A stretch of 64,000 nucleotides of DNA, taken from the NCBI GenBank assembly GCA_013350335.1, contig CM023535.1, positions 36,426,991-36,490,990 of the forward strand, read 5' to 3'. The translations under genes were made by a program, and so were the position numbers. This DNA is from Chimonanthus salicifolius. Taxonomy: Eukaryota > Streptophyta > Magnoliopsida > Laurales > Calycanthaceae. Under the pieces are notes generated by a model, which was not told where the DNA came from, made no database searches, and saw only the letters and a program-made list of their open reading frames with translations. Shown piece by piece: positions 1-10,735 of the stretch (within the stretch, counting starts at the first letter, position 1; every line of letters begins with the position of its first letter).

Positions 1-95
1 CTCCTATTCTGGTACCACGTCACTGGTAGACATCTTAGTCCATATCTCCTCCATTTCTGGGTCTATTCACTGTTCCCGTTCAATCGTGTCAAGTA
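1..95 (-). pseudogene. Decayed pol fragment of element E0 (between RNase H and integrase)
   Basis: Read on the minus strand, this segment aligns with the linker between RNase H and the integrase zinc-binding region of the intact gag-pol at 4802-9532 (matching about 6137-6231) and of the one at 34293-38780. Two sense codons, one Arg and one Trp in the intact copies, are stop codons here, so the fragment is not functional. It belongs to the old minus-strand element E0, whose other end lies at 14326-19900, and it probably continues left of the window. I infer that most of gag and the first half of pol have been lost between here and position 955. Confidence 0.8.
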
Positions 96-954
96 CCTCT
101 TAATTACATCAACATCACTCATATCAACCTACGAGTTTCATTCTTGCAGAATTTATTCTGTCTCATGTTACCTCTTTTCCTCATGAACCCATTTGCAATC
201 TTATGTAGACTAATGTATTCTATTCCACTTTACCTGCTACCAAGACATTTCCCATACGTACTCATTCAACACGTTCTTTTGTCTACTCTCTGTGTGAGGT
301 AGCCTACCAGTACAAGTCTACGCTCAAGTCCTTTGCTGATTCCATTTCAACTAGGTTTCTAGCTACACTCTCCTGGAACTCCATCGGCTAACTACAGATT
401 CAGCTAGCTAGACTAACTCGGCAGTCGCCCATAGCTTCCCATTCGAGTTTCACTAGACTCCTATCTTTCCCATTAACAACCTCTCCAAAACTTAGCACCT
501 CTTCATTTGCACATAAGTCACTATGTGACTAACCTTTTTTGTTCATAACTTCTACGATACCAATACCTGGCATCAATCCAAACCACCACGGGAACCCTCA
601 TCCATGGTTAGTAACCATCCATGAATATAACCCTCCTATGGGTATAATCCATTCATGGGCATAACTAATACCTTCGTAGGACTATTCTGCCTATCATAGG
701 GCTAATAGGTCTAACACACGACCCATGCGTCGACTACGAAATCAAATGTCTATTACAAGACTCATGTGTTAACTTATAGAACCAAACTGTATCTATCGAG
801 GAATCTAGATACCCACCAATGGTCGTCCTTGCCTACCAATAGGGAATAACACAGTAAGTGTAGTGGACATTTGTTGGCTTAGTTCCTTCATAAATTCGTA
901 AGTTGCACGCTTCTTTAAAAGTCATTTAAACTTCTATCCTAATACAAAAATTGG
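96..954. other. Unassigned stretch inside element E0
   Basis: About 860 bp with no long open frame and no match that I can see to the internal parts of the other elements in the window. By position it should be gag/pol of E0, but the sequence does not read as such. It could be heavily diverged coding sequence or filler from a rearrangement. Short motifs recur around 600-700 (variants of CATGGGTATAA/CATGGGCATAA). Confidence 0.4.
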
Positions 955-1047
955 TAGGGTTAAGACAAACCCTTCAAAATAACGAAATGTACCCCCAACC
1001 CTTACAAAATAACCCTCTTTGAATGACCTTTCTTACTACTCCCCAGC

Positions 1048-1153
1048 CTAGTCTTCTGTAGAAGACCCTGCATCATCCTCAAACACAAAGGAACTGTCAG
1101 GGCATGACATCGACATGTGACTCAGTACTCCACATGTCAAACAAGGTATTATC
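1048..1153 (-). pseudogene. 3' part of the accessory zinc-knuckle ORF of E0, cut off by E1
   Basis: Minus-strand reading gives the C-terminal end of the accessory protein found intact at 9752-10288: one complete CX2CX4HX4C knuckle followed by an acidic tail ending in SSTED and a stop at 1048-1050. The adjoining 955-1047 matches the spacer that follows the same ORF in E1 (about 9660-9751). The reading stops at the E1 insertion; the upstream portion is at 14326-14671. The knuckle cysteines and histidine are unchanged here although the DNA around them has diverged. Confidence 0.75.
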
Positions 1154-4100
1154 TGTAACGCCCCGCCCTTTCCGAGAATTTCAGAGTCTAATTTTTTTTT
1201 TTATAAAACATCGGAAGAGAGCGGGCGGCGTCACGACGCGAGTTAAGTTCAGACTACCCAAGTCTGAACCTTAACTGGCCACCCATGTGTACATGCAATA
1301 GACCATGATAGTGAATCACACATGGAACTAACATCAACATGCGGAATAAAAAGACGAGATAGCAAGTAACAGTCTTAAATATTAACTAACATAGATCAAT
1401 CATCCACAAATTATTATCCTAATCAAACCATAGCAAATAACGAATTATTACATGTCCGACAATAGTATTCAAATGACAGTAATGTAACGTAATCCAAATC
1501 CATTATTAAAGCACTTAGGCTCAGCTCCCCTCTTGGTCATTGACCTTTCCTTTCCCCTTGCTTGTACCTGCAATCTCCTCTGAGGATAGAATTAGGGCGT
1601 TAGATCAACGCGCCCAGTAGGTTCCCGAATCAGGGCTACCACATGTTAGCATATAAAACATGCATATACATATCATAATACATGATCATCAAAACAGGTA
1701 AAACAATGCTATGAAATATGCACATGCAATGAGCATCCCCCATCATGTACTTTCATAGCCATCACTTGACGTGCCTTGCACCGACAAGGTAAATTACAAC
1801 AACATTCATCTCTTCTATAAGCGATGTACATGTAATGAGCAACCCCCATCATGTACCATCGTAGCCATCACTGTAGAACTTTATTCATTATCCCATGACT
1901 ATGCATGAGATGCCAATGCCTGTATGCCATTTGTTAATGCATAATATATCATTTGAAACACATATATTAAAACAAGAGTATCATAAGAAAAACTGGGTAA
2001 AAACCGTGGTTACAAGTAGGTAGGAAACCTACTGAAGAATCCCTTCAGTAACTGATCTTTCTTTCGCGTCACCCGGTCACGACTCGCACGTCGTTCGACT
2101 TCCGGTACCTTATCCATATACCAAACAGCAAGACGTATCATTATTTACTTATTCAATCACATCTACGACCCATCCACATCATGTGGGGTTCAACCATGCC
2201 CTTGGCCGAACATCACCAACTTAGGACTTAACTTCCTACTTTATTTAATCAACTCTTAAGCACTTAACCCTTTTAAAAATGACATGGTTCAGCCCTATGT
2301 TGGCCAACCAATAATCAGCAAGTTAAACTTCCATAACCCACATCAAACACCATATTTTATATGGTTTAAAACTCACCAACTTCATCAAAATTAACATGGG
2401 GTTCACTTGATCTGGTTGATCCCTCTACTTCTCATGATTATACATGATTTAATCATGTTAACACAACCATGAATTACACATGGTTCAGCCACATAACCAG
2501 CCACCGAAACAGCAATTTAACTTCACCAAAACACATCACTTACTTACATGGGGTTCGGCCATCCAAGGTGGCCGAACTCAATGTCCATATCTTGGTCTTT
2601 TAACCATGCTTTAGGCATTATTTAAATATGCAATATCAGTATTATATTACTGCCTTTAAACCTCTTAGAAACCATCTAATTAAATTCATTCACAACAGTC
2701 CATAAAGTCCATGGTTTCCATGTTTCAAACACCTTAAAACCAACCATCATTTGCATGGGGTTCGGCCCTCCATGGTGGCCGAACCCAATGCTATGTTTGC
2801 TGTTTTTGAACCTCATATAAACATGCATAAACAGTATATTAATATCAAGTTTTAACTCTAAAAAAAAATCATCCAAAACAGTCCATAAAAAGTCTATGGT
2901 TTACATGTTTTTCCAACATGAAACCAACATTCTTTTACATGGGGTTCGGCCCTCTATGTTGGCCGAACCCAATGGTTATGTTTGCTGTTTTTAAACCTCA
3001 ATCATCATGTAATTAACAGCGTATTAACATCAGGTTTTAACTTTAAAAGAAACCATCCAAAAACCAACATGATATCATGGGATTCGGCCATCCAAGATGG
3101 CCGATCCCCATGGTCCATCTTCTCCAATTTTACTCCACTGATTAGACCACATATCTTCAGCCTTTTCTGATATCCAAACCCATGTTTTAACCCTCTTTAA
3201 GCATATATTTTAAATCTTAATAAAATATGTAAAAACAGTCCCCAAATGGATGGTTTTAAATTTCAAAAACCATAACCATTAACCAACTCTTTTCATGGGG
3301 TTTGGCCACCCAAAGTGGCCAAACCCAATGGTTCATTTCATTTCTTTTGACACCTTCTTCCATGGTTTAGACTCTTGTCAAATTCGACCATGGTATGACA
3401 TGCAAATTCATGTTTTCAATCTTTCCAAAGCATGTATCTTAGACCTCTAAAATCGGTCCTATTCTTGCATGGTTTAATCCTTACAAAACCATCAACACTA
3501 ACCATAAAATTTCATGGGGTTCGGCCATCCAAAGTGGCCGAACCCTATGTCCATGCTTTCCATCTAATTGAGCATAAAGGAATCATATTTTAACCCTTTG
3601 ATAGATTTGACCATCACATGGCCAAATCATGTCTTATTTTACCCATTTTATTAACCATAAATCAATGGGAAAAACTTACCACTTTCCTTTGCCTTTTGCT
3701 CTTGACTTTTAATCCTTGTTTCCTTAACTCCTTGCTGTTTTGTGCTTGATCTACTGGTGCAAACACCTCTGCTATTCCAGTTAGGAAAAACGAATTTGAG
3801 AGAGGGAGAGAGAGAGAGATGGAAATTCTTGGATTTCCAATGTGAAAAATGGCCAACCTTGTGTGCTTATTGTTTTTGTAGTTCAGCCCCAAAAACCTCT
3901 CAATTCCTCATAATTTCTTGCTCAAAACGGTGGGCATTGGGTGCCATCCAAGGCACCCCTTGGCAGCTACCAATGCAGCCATTCAAATCCCCAAGCATCT
4001 CATCCAATTTCCATGTATTCTCATTTAAAACCCATCATGAAAATCACCAAAACAAGTCCCCAACGTGTGGGACTTGTTTTGGTTGGTTTAAGACCAGCCA

Positions 4101-4738
4101 ATCTCTTCAAATTCCCTCTCAACTCACTGATTTTACAGCCCCTTGAATTTCCATTTTGACTCACCCAACTCAAGGTATTTTTATTCCAACCCAACTCATC
4201 ACATTTAATGCATTTGAGTTAACTCACCTTTTGATTTAATTCCAACTCACCTCCATCCCACTCAACTGATTTGAATCGTGTTTGAGCTCCCTTGAGGGTT
4301 CACACGGTCAACAATAGTCAACTCGACCCGTTGGGTCCACTTTTAGCTCCTTGACCCGTTTTGACAACATGACCCATTTATGGTATTTTGGTCATTTCTA
4401 ATTGGTTTTTACATATGGATCAAGCCTACCCATTTTTCCTCCACTTGATTTCCAATCAAATAGACTTAACCCCTTTTAATTTAAAATCACAAAACGGTCA
4501 AATAACCCAGCAAGACCCGATGGGCTCCATTTGGGCCCTTTGACCCATTTAGCCATTTTTGACCCAAATGATGAAAATTACCCAACCAATAAAACTTAAC
4601 ATTCATAATGTGCTCATATGATTTTATTTTGAGCAATGGGCCCCACTATTTCCTTACTTAACATCACAAAATAATTAATTAAACAACTCAGGGGCATTTT
4701 GGTAATTTTCCACTTCATTGAGAAATTGGGGTGTTACA
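1154..4738 (-). repeat. E1 3' LTR
   Basis: 3585 bp, TG...CA ends, flanked on the left by TSD TTATC. It contains no credible gene. Seen inside are at least six GGGTTCGGCC...GGCCGAACCC-type hairpins (about 2553-2577, 2758-2786, 2942-2970, 3079-3107, 3298-3326, 3517-3545), the structured R/U5-like segment (1242-1325, see 10824-10907 for the 5' copy), small inverted repeats at 2031-2049 (ACTGAAG/CTTCAGT), and an AG-rich run near 3797-3820. Open frames of 60-134 codons appear identically in both LTRs and are taken as chance. Confidence 0.95.
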
Positions 4739-4744
4739 ATATAA

Positions 4745-4754
4745 CCCTCTTTTT
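4745..4754 (-). other. E1 polypurine tract
   Basis: On the minus strand AAAAAGAGGG lies 6 bases before the 3' LTR, where the plus-strand primer for reverse transcription is expected. The sequence just upstream on the minus strand (CGGGACGAAAATTTT) is also conserved next to the E2 and E3 3' LTRs. Confidence 0.75.
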
Positions 4755-4801
4755 AAAATTTTCGTCCCGAAAATCGAGTGAAGTAGGGTTCTCAAATTAA
4801 A

Positions 4802-7800
4802 TTACACAAACAATTCGGGGTGAGCTGTTCTCATCTCCGATTCAAGTTCCCATGTGGCCTCTTCATCACCATGACGGTCCCATACCACTTTTACGAACTG
4901 AATCGCTCTGTTTCGCAACACCCTTTGTTCGGTCTCCACTATCCTGACCGGCTTCTCGACGTACGTCACGTCGCTTTGTACTTCAATATCTTGAACATTT
5001 AAAACATGGGACGGATCCGGATTGTATTTCCTTAGCATCGACACGTGGAACACATCGTGTAGAGCTGCTAATTGCGACGGAAGTGCTAATTGGTAAGCTA
5101 CATCCCCCATCCTTCTTATGATGGAAAACGGTCCCACATATCTTGGCGACAGTTTTCCTTTCTTACCAAACCTCATATGTCCCTTTCGTGGTGAGACTTT
5201 TAGAAACACCAAGTCTCCCACTTCAAATTCCAGAAACCGTCTCCTTTTATCAGCATAACTCTTCTGCCGACTCTGTGCAGTCAACAAGTGTTGACGTATC
5301 AACTTAATTTGTGCAGTAGTTTCTGCGACTAGTTCTGGTCCGATCAATGCAGGCTCACCTGCCTCTGTCCAACATACCGGTGACCTACACGGTCTACCAT
5401 ATAAAGCCTCATAAGGAGCCATTTGAAGGCTTGCCTGATAGCTGTTATTATAGGAGAACTCCACCAATGGTAAGTGGTCCTCCCATCCTCCTTTGAAATC
5501 TAACATACACGCTCTCAGCATGTCTTCCAAGGTTTGTATTGTTCTTTCAGACTGACCATCAGTCTGTGGATGGAATGCGGTGCTAGTCAATAGCTCAGTC
5601 CCCATGACTGTCTGCATGCTTTGCCATACTCTGCCAGTAAAACGGCCATCTCTGTCCGATACTATCGTTCGGGGAATACCATGTAGTCGAATGATCTCTT
5701 TAATATAACGCCGACCCAACGTCTCAGACGAATCCGTCATCTTGATAGGAATGAAATGTGCAGACTTGGTCAGCCGGTCGACTACGACCCAAATGGCGTC
5801 ATTACCCTTTGAAGACCTCGGCAACCCGGATACAAAGTCCATGGAAATATGTTCCCATTTCCATTCTGGCACGGCTAAGGGTTTGAGCAACCCTGGTGGC
5901 TTTTGGTGTTCAGTCTTAACTTGCTGACAAGTTAGACAGTGTGCCACGAATTCCGCCACATCCCTTTTTAGTCCATGCCACCAATAATGCCTCTTTAGAT
6001 CATGATACATTTTGGTGCTACCCGGATGAATAGAGAGCTTGGATTGATGTGCCTCAATCAGTAGCTCTTTCCTGCAACTCTTTGGCACATAAGTTCTTCC
6101 CCGGAATACAAGACCCTGTCCTGGTCGTAGTTCCCATTCCGGTACAATGGTGCCAGTAGACATCTTGGCCCATATGTCCTCGACTTCCGGGTCTGTTCTT
6201 TGTTCTTGTTCAATCTTGGTGACTATATTGGACCGTATGATTAAATTGTGCAAAACTCCACGGTTTGTAATGTATAGATTGAACTCTCGAATGGTATTCA
6301 ACATCTCCCACTCGGTTCTGATCAGACATGCCACGGATGCATGTGATATGCGGCTAAGAGCATCAGCCACCTTGTTTGCCTTGCCTGGATGGTATCGAAG
6401 CTCGAACTCATAATCCGCCAGATACTCCATCCATCTACGCTGCCTTAGATTAAGCTCCTTCTGATCAAATAAATATTTCAAACTCTTATGATCAGAATAC
6501 ACTTCAAACTTCTCGCCATAAAGATAATGTCTCCAGCTTTTGAGAGCGAAGACCACTGCGGCTAGTTCAAGATCATGCGTAGGATAGAGGCGTTCATGTA
6601 TTTTTAGTTGTCTTGAACCATAAGCCACCACACGATGATTTTGACTGAGGACACACCCCAGTCCTTCTCCCGAAGCGTCGCATTCTACTTCATAACCCTT
6701 GCCCTTTTCCGGCAAAATCAAAATAGGAGCGGTTGTAAGTCTGTCTTTTAGCTCTTCAAACCTTTGGTTGCACAGATCTGACCACTCATACTTGACTCCT
6801 TTCTGAGTGAGTCGAGTCAATGGAGACGCTAATTTGGAAAAATCCATAATAAATTTCCGATAATAACCCGCCAATCCTAAGAAACTGCGGATCTCGGTTA
6901 CGTTTTTTGGCGCTTTCCAGTCTTTCACGGCCGTCACCTTAGCCGGATCCACGGCTATTCCTTCCTCGGATATAACATGTCCTAAGAAATTCACTTGAGA
7001 TAGCCAAAATTCACACTTACTGGCCTTGGCATACAGTTTATTCTGCCTCAAAATATTCAAAACTATACGTAGATGCTCTGCGTGTTCCTCCTGACTCTTA
7101 GAATAGATCAGGATATCATCAATGAATACAATTACAAATTGATCTAAATAGGGACGGAAGATTCTATTCATCAAATCCATGAACACTGCCGGCGCATTCG
7201 TGAGTCCAAATGGCATGACCACGAACTCAAACAGTCCATACCGCGTCCGAAAAGCTGTCTTTTCTATATCTTCTTCTCTAACTCGGATTTGATGATAACC
7301 AGACATCAAATCGATCTTTGAAAAATGACTAGAACCCCTCAATTGATCAAATAAATCGTCAATCCTGGGTAGAGGGTACTTGTTCCGGACTGTTAACTGA
7401 TTCAGCTTCCAGTAGTCCACGCACATCCGTAGTGAACCGTCCTTCTTCTTCACAAACAACACTGGTGCTCCCCATGATGACGTACTATTCCGGATGCAAC
7501 CCAGCCTAAGCAGTTCATCAATCTGCTTCTTTAGCTCCGACATCTCCGTTGGTGCCATCCGATAGTGTGGTAACGACACTGGTGCTGTGCCAGGGTACAG
7601 CCTGATCTCGAAGTTAATCTCTCTCATAGGTGGTAAACCAGGGAGTTCCTTTGGGAACACATCCCCAAATTCTTGTACAATTTCCGGAAGTTCAGTAACT
7701 GGAGCTTTGTTTATGGTGATATTATTCAATACCACGTGGTTTAACCCTTCTTGTAATCCACTTTGTTTATCCGCACGAACTACATATTGCTTGCCCTCGG

Positions 7801-9532
7801 GTGACTTAAATGTCACTCTTCGACCATAACAGTCGATGTTGGCATGAAACTTTGCCAACCAATCCATTCCGAATATAATATCATATTCCGACATGTCCAG
7901 CACTAAATAATTGAACTCAAATCTGAGTCCAGCTAATTCGGTGTTAACCGCAGTACAAATAAGTCCCAATGCCGAATCTCCGACAGGGGATACAATAGTA
8001 AGTTCTATGGCTAATCTTTGAACTAATGTACCAGTAGCACTAATAAACGATGCAGCTATAAAGGAGTGTGATGCTCCGGAATCAAATAGTGCATATGCAT
8101 ATGAGCTACTCACTACCGCCATACCTTGTATCACAGGATGATCCTCCTCCTCTTCCTCTGGAGAAGTTAGAGTGAATAATCTTCCTGCCCCAGCAGGGTT
8201 AGACCTTCGACCTCCCCGGCCCTGCATTCTGCCTCCTCTGGAGTATGCCGGTCTAGCTGGCGGACGAAATGATCCTCTTGAGTTAGACAGCCTGTTGAGC
8301 TTTGGGCAATCCTTTTTGTAGTGACCAGGTTGATCACAGTGAAAGCAAGTATTCACTCCTCGGGATGCTTGAGTGACCGCAACAGATTGAGTGGGCTGGT
8401 TGGGGCGAAAGCCCCCACTTGATCCAACAGACGGTGAGGGTCTGCTGAAATTCGGTCTGAACTTTTTGTTGGGTTGGTACCCACCTCTCCCACTCGGAGC
8501 TCGGCGGTTGTCCACTCTGGCAAATTCCGCCATCTCCTGTTCCACAATGGTGGCCCTGCTGACCACTTCCGCCAGCGTGGCTGCTTTGAACACAGTTACC
8601 TTGGCCCTAATGTTTGGCCGTAACCCACGCTCGAACTTGCGAGCCTTTCGATATTCCGTGTCCACAATATAGTATGCATAGATTGACAGGCTGAGGAATT
8701 CTTGGTGATACTCAGCCACCGTCATTGAACCTTGTACTAACGTCATAAAGGCCTGAATTTGACGTTCTCTTTCTTCCTCTGGAAAGTAGCGCTCTAGAAA
8801 TGTTGCGGAGAATTGCTCCCAGGTCATAGCAACTCTTTCTCTTCCTGGCACAAGTGCCTGCTGTTTCTCCACCACCTTCCACCATTTGGCAGCGTCATCC
8901 ACCAGCTGTGACGTGGCCAATAATATTTTATGGGCATGACTCTTGATGTTCAAAAGAGTCAATATATGCGAAATCTTCTCCAACCAATTCTCGGCCCCAA
9001 TAGGCCCTTCTCTGCCCTTGAAGTAAGGTGGGCGCTGTTGCTGAAAATCTCTGACCATGTTTCGGTCATTATTTTCGCTCATGTTTCCCCCTCCGTTCAA
9101 ATGTTGTTGGAGGACAGATGTAACCACAGCTTGCACCAAGCTGTGCAGTTCAGGAGGCACAAAGGGTACAGTCATGTTGCTATTCTCCTCCTCCTTGCGT
9201 CGATACGACGAGTCATATTCCTCCTCGTCGTCCTGTTGATACGTAGGGTCACTCCCTTCTTCTTCCCGCCGAGAATGGTTAGACTCTTCCTTATTGTGAG
9301 ATTGTTCATGTATAGACCTCTCTTCGTCATGAACGGATTGCTCTCTATCAGGTTCCGATGACGCCTTCTTGCGTCGGGGTACCACCCTCCCTTGTGGTGT
9401 GACAATGAGCACGTCATCTTTCTTTTTATCGTCCTGACGGGTCCTTCTCTTTGACACCCCCTCACCTAGTCCGATCTGTAAAACTTTTTCTTTACCCTTC
9501 AGATCTTTTACCACCTTTTTCTGTGGCGCCAT
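4802..9532 (-). CDS. gag-pol: E1 gag-pol polyprotein (1576 aa) with chromodomain
   Basis: Single open frame. In order: basic/acidic N-terminus, retrotransposon gag domain (about 170-290), CCHC zinc knuckle (C396-C409, CX2CX4HX4C), aspartic protease (DSGA, D484), reverse transcriptase (FIDD with catalytic D805/D806), RNase H (CDASGEG, D952, and the later [10 protein letters not shown] and ADALSR motifs), integrase with HHCC-type segment and D1232/D1293/E1329 (35 residues between the last two), GPF motif, and a C-terminal chromodomain (about 1523-1576). Gag and pol are in one frame with no frameshift, as usual for this chromovirus group. One oddity: the RT motif VDYRKLN reads VDYWKLN (Trp708, codon at 7409-7411). 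The corresponding Arg is kept in E2 and is an active-site residue in retroviral RTs, so this copy may be catalytically impaired. The ATG at 9532 gives the full gag N-terminus. Confidence 0.95.
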   Translation of the reverse strand: MAPQKKVVKDLKGKEKVLQIGLGEGVSKRRTRQDDKKKDDVLIVTPQGRVVPRRKKASSEPDREQSVHDEERSIHEQSHNKEESNHSRREEEGSDPTYQQDDEEEYDSSYRRKEEENSNMTVPFVPPELHSLVQAVVTSVLQQHLNGGGNMSENNDRNMVRDFQQQRPPYFKGREGPIGAENWLEKISHILTLLNIKSHAHKILLATSQLVDDAAKWWKVVEKQQALVPGRERVAMTWEQFSATFLERYFPEEERERQIQAFMTLVQGSMTVAEYHQEFLSLSIYAYYIVDTEYRKARKFERGLRPNIRAKVTVFKAATLAEVVSRATIVEQEMAEFARVDNRRAPSGRGGYQPNKKFRPNFSRPSPSVGSSGGFRPNQPTQSVAVTQASRGVNTCFHCDQPGHYKKDCPKLNRLSNSRGSFRPPARPAYSRGGRMQGRGGRRSNPAGAGRLFTLTSPEEEEEDHPVIQGMAVVSSSYAYALFDSGASHSFIAASFISATGTLVQRLAIELTIVSPVGDSALGLICTAVNTELAGLRFEFNYLVLDMSEYDIIFGMDWLAKFHANIDCYGRRVTFKSPEGKQYVVRADKQSGLQEGLNHVVLNNITINKAPVTELPEIVQEFGDVFPKELPGLPPMREINFEIRLYPGTAPVSLPHYRMAPTEMSELKKQIDELLRLGCIRNSTSSWGAPVLFVKKKDGSLRMCVDYWKLNQLTVRNKYPLPRIDDLFDQLRGSSHFSKIDLMSGYHQIRVREEDIEKTAFRTRYGLFEFVVMPFGLTNAPAVFMDLMNRIFRPYLDQFVIVFIDDILIYSKSQEEHAEHLRIVLNILRQNKLYAKASKCEFWLSQVNFLGHVISEEGIAVDPAKVTAVKDWKAPKNVTEIRSFLGLAGYYRKFIMDFSKLASPLTRLTQKGVKYEWSDLCNQRFEELKDRLTTAPILILPEKGKGYEVECDASGEGLGCVLSQNHRVVAYGSRQLKIHERLYPTHDLELAAVVFALKSWRHYLYGEKFEVYSDHKSLKYLFDQKELNLRQRRWMEYLADYEFELRYHPGKANKVADALSRISHASVACLIRTEWEMLNTIREFNLYITNRGVLHNLIIRSNIVTKIEQEQRTDPEVEDIWAKMSTGTIVPEWELRPGQGLVFRGRTYVPKSCRKELLIEAHQSKLSIHPGSTKMYHDLKRHYWWHGLKRDVAEFVAHCLTCQQVKTEHQKPPGLLKPLAVPEWKWEHISMDFVSGLPRSSKGNDAIWVVVDRLTKSAHFIPIKMTDSSETLGRRYIKEIIRLHGIPRTIVSDRDGRFTGRVWQSMQTVMGTELLTSTAFHPQTDGQSERTIQTLEDMLRACMLDFKGGWEDHLPLVEFSYNNSYQASLQMAPYEALYGRPCRSPVCWTEAGEPALIGPELVAETTAQIKLIRQHLLTAQSRQKSYADKRRRFLEFEVGDLVFLKVSPRKGHMRFGKKGKLSPRYVGPFSIIRRMGDVAYQLALPSQLAALHDVFHVSMLRKYNPDPSHVLNVQDIEVQSDVTYVEKPVRIVETEQRVLRNRAIQFVKVVWDRHGDEEATWELESEMRTAHPELFV

Positions 9533-9751
9533 TTAGTCCTAATTCATGGAAACATCATAGTCTTAGTTTCCATTAACAATATGCAACACATGCCATGAAT
9601 CCTCATAAAAACATGAAATCACATATTTATATAAATTCAAACTGCATCTTTGTACAAAGGTGGGTAGGGTGAAACAAACCCTATGTATAACAAAATATAC
9701 CCCCTTACAAAAATAACCCTCTTTTTAATACCCCTACTATTACTTCCTATC

Positions 9752-10288
9752 CTAGTCTTCCGTAGAAGACTCCGCATCAAAAGCGAACTTGAATCGGTTA
9801 TCAGGACACGACATCGCCGTGTGCCCCAATACCTCACAAGTCGTGCAGGGTACTAATCCAGGTCCTCCGATGTATGGACAATTAGTCCTTGCCTCACCAT
9901 GCCCATGTAGTCCACAAGACGGGCAGACAACACCCAGTGGGTGAGGACAATATCTGCAGTGGTGCCCATCTTGATTGCACAGTTCACATGTGTCATAGGG
10001 ATCTATCTCCCCAAGTGATTCCAATATAATAGGTACACCAGCCATGGGATCCTCCAGTAAATGTGCTAGATCATCCTCCTCTTCCTCAGGAGATTCCACC
10101 ATCTCAGGAATGTCATCCATCAGATCCTCTGGAAGAGGCGCTAAGTCCACATCAGCTTCTTCAGGAGGTCCCTCCTGAAGATCCACATTAACTTCCATAC
10201 TGATACTGTCGGAAGTTGACACCAAATCTACCGGACAACTTGGTGTCCCTTTATCCCATAACTCAGTGTATTCTTCGTTGCTTGACAT
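9752..10288 (-). CDS. Accessory triple zinc-knuckle acidic protein upstream of gag (178 aa)
   Basis: This ORF lies between the PBS/leader and gag, on the same strand; its stop is 219 bp before the gag ATG. The N-terminal half is strongly acidic and holds a twofold repeat of the pattern DLAxLxEDxMxxxPxxxES. The C-terminal half has three knuckles: CELCNQDGHHCRYC (CX2CX4HX4C), a second with spacing CX2CX4HX6C, and CTTCEVLGHTAMSC (CX2CX4HX4C), then an acidic tail. A diverged copy is present at the same place in E0 (1048-1153 plus 14326-14671), but E2 lacks it, having only a 498-bp leader. CCHC knuckles usually bind nucleic acid, so I infer a nucleocapsid-like or regulatory role. I do not recognise the protein. 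Its position first on the transcript raises the question of how gag-pol downstream is translated. Extra ORFs upstream of gag are known in Ogre/Tat elements, but pol here is of chromovirus type. Confidence 0.75.
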   Translation of the reverse strand: MSSNEEYTELWDKGTPSCPVDLVSTSDSISMEVNVDLQEGPPEEADVDLAPLPEDLMDDIPEMVESPEEEEDDLAHLLEDPMAGVPIILESLGEIDPYDTCELCNQDGHHCRYCPHPLGVVCPSCGLHGHGEARTNCPYIGGPGLVPCTTCEVLGHTAMSCPDNRFKFAFDAESSTED

Positions 10289-10721
10289 ATCTGTGCCACA
10301 TCATTTCAAACACAAACATATTCAACAATAATTCTAAATAAACCACTCTTGGTTTCCAGGGAATTTTGATCATGCAAAATATCATGTACTTTGTTTAGGA
10401 AGATTACCAAATCAACATTCTTTGTTTTCTTTTTATTTCTGGGGAAATCTCTAATTTCCTATTGTTTGTTTCTCAGTGTGGGGAATTCAAGGGAGTTCAC
10501 CCTACCTTGCTACGTATGATTTGTCCAATTATGATGATTGTACTTTACTTTGCTATCATTCATTGTCGTTCTCAGATTGATTGTTCAGTCCGAGTCACTC
10601 GAAGTAAATTAATCCGGCCCCCAGGCAGCGGACTCCGAAGAGTCGGTCAGTTGGGATTCTTATCCGTCAGTGAGACATGAAACCGTCTTAATCTTACTTC
10701 GATGATTCAACTTCCCGTTTC
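10289..10721 (-). promoter_or_regulatory. E1 untranslated leader
   Basis: 433 bp between the PBS and the accessory ORF. The PBS-proximal 150 bp is conserved with the leaders of E0 and E2, including a UUCG-capped hairpin at 10631-10644. The rest is T-rich on the + strand with short GGGGAAAT-type motifs shared with the E0 leader. I see no gene in it. Confidence 0.6.
10631..10644 (-). other. Conserved leader hairpin with UUCG loop
   Basis: Sense strand GACTC-TTCG-GAGTC: a 5-bp stem closed by a UUCG tetraloop. The same stem occurs at 33874-33887 in E2 and, with loop TTTG, at 15402-15415 in E0. It lies about 80-90 bases downstream of the PBS. Its place fits a packaging or dimerisation element; that function is inference. 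Confidence 0.6.
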
Positions 10722-10733
10722 GCTCTGATACCA
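10722..10733 (-). other. E1 primer-binding site for tRNA-iMet
   Basis: Minus strand TGGTATCAGAGC, complementary to the 3' end of plant initiator-methionine tRNA, 2 bases from the 5' LTR (10736). Confidence 0.92.
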
Positions 10734-10735
10734 AC

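Noticed and set aside
3742..4146. Open frame of 134 codons inside the E1 LTR, repeated at 13324-13728
   Set aside because: It is antisense to the element, spans an AG-rich low-complexity run, has no recognisable domain, and is identical in both LTRs only because the LTRs are recent copies.
8391..9465. Open frames overlapping gag-pol on the opposite strand or other frames (also within 34553-38619)
   Set aside because: They are shadows of the real gag-pol coding sequence and have no domain content.
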